Shown here piece by piece: positions 1 through 64,000 of a stretch of 64,000 bases of DNA. Below the pieces are notes generated by a model. It saw nothing but the letters and a program-made list of their open reading frames with translations. It made no database searches and had not been told where the DNA came from. How positions within the stretch are numbered: position 1 is the stretch's first letter; each line of letters begins with the position of its first letter. This DNA is from Glandiceps talaboti (taxonomy: Eukaryota > Hemichordata > Enteropneusta > Spengelidae). The translations under genes were made by a program, and so were the position numbers. The DNA lies in NCBI RefSeq assembly GCF_964340395.1, contig NC_135561.1, positions 4,820,001 through 4,884,000 of the forward strand. Direction: 5' to 3'.

Positions 1-571
1 ATCTATTATACACAAAATATCAGTTACGTCACTACTCACAAACATGCAATGAATCGATTATTGTTATTTGTGGGTTTTTTAGAGGTGGGTGGGTCTCACA
101 AGGGTGAAGTGGGAACAGTGTCGTAAAATATTGGGGCGTTGAAAGGGACGTTGACCTCTGTCAAGAAAATGTCAGGATTGTGCCCATCTTGTCTTTTGGA
201 GTTCTGGCCTTCAGGTCAGCTATACATACATCTAAACCTTGAAATAAGTTAATGCTGTGTCGTCCACATGTTACTGTGATGGTGGTAGTAATGGAAAACA
301 ACCAATGCCATAAATATGTGGTGGCTTATTAATATGATGGTTGAAGGTAGGATCAAATCCACTGCTTCTGGTTCCCAGATGTTTTGAAATATTTGAACTG
401 TGGGGGAGGGGGGGGGTCATGTTTTAAAGAAAGGGAAATTGAGGGGGAAGAGTCACTTTTGCAAAGACGGGTTCTGGGGAGAGATGCGTTTTATGCAACA
501 TACTGGATATGATTGAACTGAGTTCGTTATTGGTTCAGCACTATTTATCAAATTAATTTTTATCTTTGTAG
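1..571. other. Intron of the protease gene
   Basis: No coding exon or recognisable repeat. Must be intronic, because the exon at 572 enters in phase 1. Short G-rich runs near 402-415 only. Confidence 0.5.
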
Positions 572-59459
<58,888 letters not shown>

Positions 59460-59990
59460 TTAATAAGGGTAACGAAACACAAAGCTCATGTAGCCTTACA
59501 TGTAAACGTTTATGTCAGTCTGCCACTAAATTTCAAACTGTAATCATAATATTGTTACTATTTGTGATGTTCCTTCAAGTCAAAATTATTGATGTCTAGT
59601 AGTAAAATCAATATTATCAATGTGCCAATGTTAATGCGTCTTAGACTTATAGCCGAAATTCCCAGCAGTATTGGGTGAAGTTGATATGTTTTCAAATGTT
59701 GACGACATATCAACATTTTTACGTACATTTTTCATTTTCTCCTTTTCAGCGCTAAATGGTAAATGCCGCCTCGAAGACCGGGAAATGACGATCGCTGTCA
59801 CGTGACTTCAATCGTTGTATAATTTTATCAGGGTCTTCTACTGAAACTAATAACAAGGATACTAATCACTCTTTATAACAATATTTTATACTTTTCTGAG
59901 TAAATCAGTTTGACAACAATGTTTGCAAAGAATTGCCGACTTGTAAATTATAGCATTCTTGAACATAGGTATTAATAAAGAAATCTTCCC
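59460..59990 (+). other. Probable 3' untranslated region
   Basis: AT-rich sequence after the stop without further open coding signal. A poly(A) signal AATAAA lies at 59974-59979, so the transcript may end near 60.0 kb. Another at about 60470 is an alternative. No cleavage site can be proved from sequence alone. Confidence 0.4.
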
Positions 59991-61380
59991 ACCAAGACAA
60001 TGTATAGTGTGAACTTTCGGAACAAACACCAATCTATGGAAGCATTTTCAGAGAAAAAAATTACTAAGATATCACCCTTGACCTTGAAAGCTAAACGAAT
60101 TCACTAAAAAGAAAGGGAAATTATCTTCGTGATCCCATGTATGATTCTGAATGGTTCAAACATTTGGAACATAAACACGAAATATAAAAACAAAGAGCCT
60201 TGAAAAAGTGAGTCAGAGTTAACGCTTTTGACCAAAACTAGTTTTGAAACACAACTTATCTTCAAATGAATATATCTGAATGTATTGAATATGTAGGGAA
60301 ACAGCTTTGGGATTAATTACTCTTCTAGAGAGTCTATGATAATCAGTATTAGTTAATAATACCAAAGTTATTATAAGACTAGCCATTTTGTTTATAAATA
60401 TACTTTGAAAAGGTCTTGACATTTTGGAAAGAAGTGGATGGAACGTATTTATGGTACGCCATGTGCAGTTTAATAAAGAAGTGACAGGTTATCGAATAAC
60501 TGGAAGTGGCAAAATTTCAGTATTAATAGTAACTGTTATATCGTTTACGTAAAATAAAGAAAGGGTTTGGTAGCAGAATAAGTATCAGTCCAACTACAGA
60601 CAAACAGCAGTTATAGTACACGGAAACAGGAATTGGGGGAAATATTATGGGTATCAAAGACAGCTAGCTCCAGTTTCAAAGAACAAAACTTCTTTGATAG
60701 ACTATGAAAAAGAAAATACTTTAAAGTGTGGACGATGTCTAACGATTGGAGGAGGTATAGTGAATCAAAGAAATGTTGGTGGGGAAGTTTGAGCTTTTAT
60801 GTTTTTTATGATTATACTCGCCATTGTCAGAGTGTATCATGTACATTGAGTAGATGTTATAATACAGAAAAAACAACTACTCATTAATTATTACTTTTCC
60901 AACTTGTATACTGATTTTGAAAATTTGGTGTCAAAACAAGTGTCCTTACAATCAGTGTATTATTTCTCAAAAGAACCCAAGAAAGTAAGTCAAAAACTGT
61001 CGGCACTGCATGTGTATGAATATTGTATGGGGAAGTCATCATTCATTTAACCAACTCAAAATAAAAGCATAAAACACATAACCTACATTTGTTGACATCG
61101 CAATTGTCTGTGTCGGTGGGTTGGTGTTGCATGTGTGGAGGTGTTGGTTGTTATTGTGTGAGTTATTGGGTGCGGACAAGTAAGTGTTGGCGGGTTGTTA
61201 CATGTTGGGCTTTGATGTTCCGTTAGTTAACGGGTTTAATTTAGGTGATAGATGCTCTATTGAAGTTGGACAAATAAAACTTATTCTCGTGTCGGCATTT
61301 GGATATCAACTCAGTTCTTTTGTTTAGTGTGGAGCTTTTGTCTACTTTAATAATAGTTAGTTTTTCGGTTAAACACAGGT
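59991..61380. other. Downstream DNA without recognised gene
   Basis: No conserved reading frame, RNA or transposon end seen. T/G-rich stretch at 61100-61240. Confidence 0.4.
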
Positions 61381-61950
61381 TGTATGAATAACATGGCTTC
61401 CATCATCAAAGCTCACAATACTATGATCCTTAAACGCGGAAATGAAGCTCCCATAGGGACATGCAACTGTCGTGATAAATCAACTTGCCCGCTTGATGGG
61501 AAATGCCGATCAGATAATATCGTCTACAGAGCCCAGGTCAAAATAAACAACAGAGATACTAAATCCTACATTGGCTCAACAGAAAACAGCTTCAAAACGC
61601 GTTACGGCAACCACAAGTGTTCTTTCGCCAATAACAAATATGGAAATTGTACTGAACTTTCAAAGTGTGTCTGGAAAATAAAGGAGTCGGGCCACCAGTA
61701 TTCCATCAACTGGGCTATCATTGCCCATGCAGCCGCCTACTCTAATGCAACAAAAAGGTGCAACCTGTGTCTTACAGAGAAGATGTTCATCATCAGTGCA
61801 AATAAATTGGGACTCCTTAATAAACGATCAGAACTGATTTCAAAGTGCCGCCATGAAAACAAATACATTCTTTCATTCCACCATGTCAAACCTCAACGCG
61901 CATCACATCCGTTTACCAGTTCTTCTGCGAGTTCGAATTCCATCACTTGA
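61381..61950 (+). pseudogene. Penelope-like element C-terminal (GIY-YIG) fragment
   Basis: Open for 188 codons: [16 protein letters not shown], a CNCRDKSTCPLDGKC cysteine motif, IVYRAQV, SYIGSTENSFKTRYGNHKCS (GIY-YIG core), W-I-SGH-Y-I-W, SYSNATKR-like CNLCLTEK and [13 protein letters not shown]. All of the endonuclease domain appears intact. RT is absent, and upstream sequence shows no RT, so it is 5'-truncated. Belongs to the same lineage as the 30030 fragment, different from the 35301 lineage. A hammerhead follows at 61968. Confidence 0.85.
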
Positions 61951-61967
61951 ATTTCCGTTAAAATTTA

Positions 61968-62011
61968 GTCGTCCGAAGATCGCATTCAAGCGTGAAACTC
62001 TGAGTAACGGC
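61968..62011 (+). ncRNA. Hammerhead-like motif in the PLE 3' region
   Basis: Stem I GTCGT (61968-61972) pairs with ACGGC (62007-62011, one U-G). Core CCGAAGA at 61973-61979 (C for U4). Stem II CGC/GCG. GAAA 61994-61997, stem III ACT/AGT, cleavage triplet GTA 62004-62006. Located 18 bases after the coding end; the GCTCT...GAGC hairpin at 62046-62067 and (TA)n follow. Confidence 0.65.
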
Positions 62012-62108
62012 TCCGTACCATAACTTGTGTATTTTGTGTAATACAGCTCTACTTCTCAGTATTGAGCGCTTTTCCTTCAGTTTATGACTTACCTCTTACA
62101 CTGAATTA

Positions 62109-62288
<180 letters not shown>

Positions 62289-64000
62289 TTACTTAGATTG
62301 ACGTGAACGTACCATTTAGAATGAAAATATAATATGTGGGCCACTAAAAAAATGCCACTCGTGAATTAACGGTTTTACTTTCTTCCTGTTTATTTGTATT
62401 ATTAGATTTGAAGAAATCTCCGTTAAAATCAAGAAGAAAATGGGGTCGCGTACAATTCGTTAAATAGTGGTAGAAATGTCAGAATAAGTCACTTCAGAAT
62501 CCAATATGTCTGCCAAATATTGTGTTAACTGTATTGGGTAAATAACACTTGTCATTAGCCTCAAAACAATATGGTGGATCTCGAAATTTCCTTTAACTTA
62601 TATATAAACCAGATTTAAACTAATTCCCATCAGTGGGATTTCTCCTTCTGGAGTAAATATATGTTAGTGTTTGTTTGAAGGGTTGGTGAGTATATGAGTG
62701 AGTGTTGTACAAGTGTATTAACTCTGATATTAGTGTTTGTTGGTAAAGTTGATGACTGTAATGTGTTTTAATGTCTGTTGTATCAGTAAGGATGTAAGTG
62801 TTGGTTTGTAAGGGTAAGAATGTATGAATGTCTGTTGCAGTTGAAAAGAAAAGAAAAAAAAAGAAAAAAGGGTTAATATTGAGATCATGGCTTGAAACAA
62901 AGCATCTAGCCCATTTAAGATTTATGCATATTATTCAAATTAGATTGTTTTTATCTGTGGAGGTTGCTAATTATTTAATTAGTACTTACACTGTATTGCA
63001 TCATTAAAAAGTACCAGTAGTTGGTTTCACAATATGGCAAGGTATTGCATTTCAAAGTATATTGAAAAATGATGAAGATCACACAAAATATCTAATTATT
63101 ACACTGAATTGTATCATTAAAGATAGTTGTTTTCACAATATATCTAGGTATTGCAGTTCAAGTATATTCTGGATTCTCGTTCAGGACACCCTAAACAAAT
63201 ATCAACCATAAAACCTTCCCTTTAACACAATGCACGGTTATGGACATCTGGCAACTGGACTAGTACCCCTCACCTGTATTCCATAACACATCTTTAATGT
63301 TGATTTATATTTTTTAATACCTAGAATAGTAGTTTATACAGTACTTTAGGCCACCAGTCCCCTTGTATAATATGAAAATAAATATAAAAAGAAATATACA
63401 GAAATCAATCGGAATAGAACGTTATAAGTGAAATAAACATCACAGAAGCTGAACTAAGTGTTTGCAAATATATTGTACAAATATATGTGCATTACTTTTA
63501 CACGATATCATTCTCTATAGCCAGCCTCAATATTTTTTTCTCGTAAAGGAAGCGCCCTAGGTTATGAAGTTCAGACAAACCTACTATAATTTGTTCAGTT
63601 CCGCACCAAACCGTACTAACCAAGCTAATTTTACAGTCGGCCTTGTTATTTTTAACACCTTAACATCCTGCCCAGCTCTATGACAATTAGTTGGATTATA
63701 AGCCTCGTCACAAGTCTCGAAAGTATTAGTAATCAGTATTAATAATATATGAATTAATTTGTGTATTACTACAATACATTGTGGAATATCCATTATACAT
63801 AATCATGCCTGGACACATTCACTTAGCCTATATATAGTGTTAAGGTGCTATATATTGCACAAATTTTGCCACACCACAATACACCATAATTAATTACAAA
63901 AATGGCTAATTTGCATACACACTGAATGCATTTGTCACTACATGCTTCATGTTCTAAATTTTTCATATGATGATTTTCCAAATTTCTCTCAATTCGCAAT
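62289..64000. other. Intergenic, nothing recognised
   Basis: AT-rich. A segment of about 70 bases at 62990-63065 is repeated at 63103-63175 (TATTGCATCATTAAA / TTGTATCATTAAA). No gene seen. Confidence 0.4.

Overview
This is animal (metazoan) nuclear DNA. It is AT-rich, with GT-AG introns, phase-compatible exons coding for extracellular modules, tRNA-derived SINEs, non-LTR and Penelope-like retroelement remnants, foldback/TIR elements and very long (TA)n and (TATG)n microsatellites. The repeat spectrum and module repertoire suggest a marine invertebrate, and a deuterostome such as a lancelet or hemichordate is plausible. I cannot fix the species from sequence alone. One assembly gap of 100 N lies at 23418-23517. 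Almost the whole window (572-59459, + strand) is one gene for a large secreted or cell-surface mosaic serine protease. Its 5' end (start codon, signal peptide or membrane anchor, and perhaps more modules) lies upstream of the window. I can place 26 exons plus one candidate microexon. They join in frame for about 1,878 codons and end in a normal stop at 59457-59459. Module order is LDLa-CUB-LDLa-CUB-LDLa-CUB-LDLa-(dead LDLa)-CUB-YWTD propeller-LDLa-CUB-YWTD propeller-Frizzled-EGF-Ca-type EGF-Frizzled-trypsin. Nearly all modules are bounded by phase-1 introns. The two six-blade propellers share the same internal intron phases, so the LDLa-CUB-propeller block was itself duplicated. Fz plus LDLa plus trypsin recalls corin, but the CUB and LRP-like propeller parts do not belong to corin. 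Region by region: 1-18.9 kb holds three or more recent tandem CUB-LDLa duplications (units about 1.0-4.8, 8.4-12.6 and 12.6-16.0 kb). These make it possible to recognise later insertions against empty paralogous sites: a truncated LINE with a 7-bp duplication at 1519, a 3.58-kb TTAA-flanked TIR element at 4786-8366, and probably a 0.45-kb TTAA element at 16030. From 18.9 to 26.4 kb one intron is stuffed with (TA)n, large palindromes and a near-identical 1.85-kb duplication. The palindromes contain hammerhead-ribozyme cores. From 26.6 to 32.8 kb are the rest of propeller 1, a 41-bp minisatellite that grew out of a splice donor, and a Penelope-like element with its 5' part inverted. From 32.8 to 37.5 kb one intron carries two tandem Penelope-like 3' ends. 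From 37.5 to 47.7 kb is the second LDLa-CUB-propeller block, with a nested foldback pair and a 2.7-kb TIR element. From 51.3 to 59.5 kb are the Frizzled, EGF and protease exons. From 59.5 to 64 kb is downstream DNA with one more Penelope-like fragment and its hammerhead. The most interesting system is the recurring Penelope-like 3' module: hammerhead ribozyme, then a short conserved GCTC...GAGC hairpin, then a (TA)n tail. It occurs in several diverged families and is often joined head to head.
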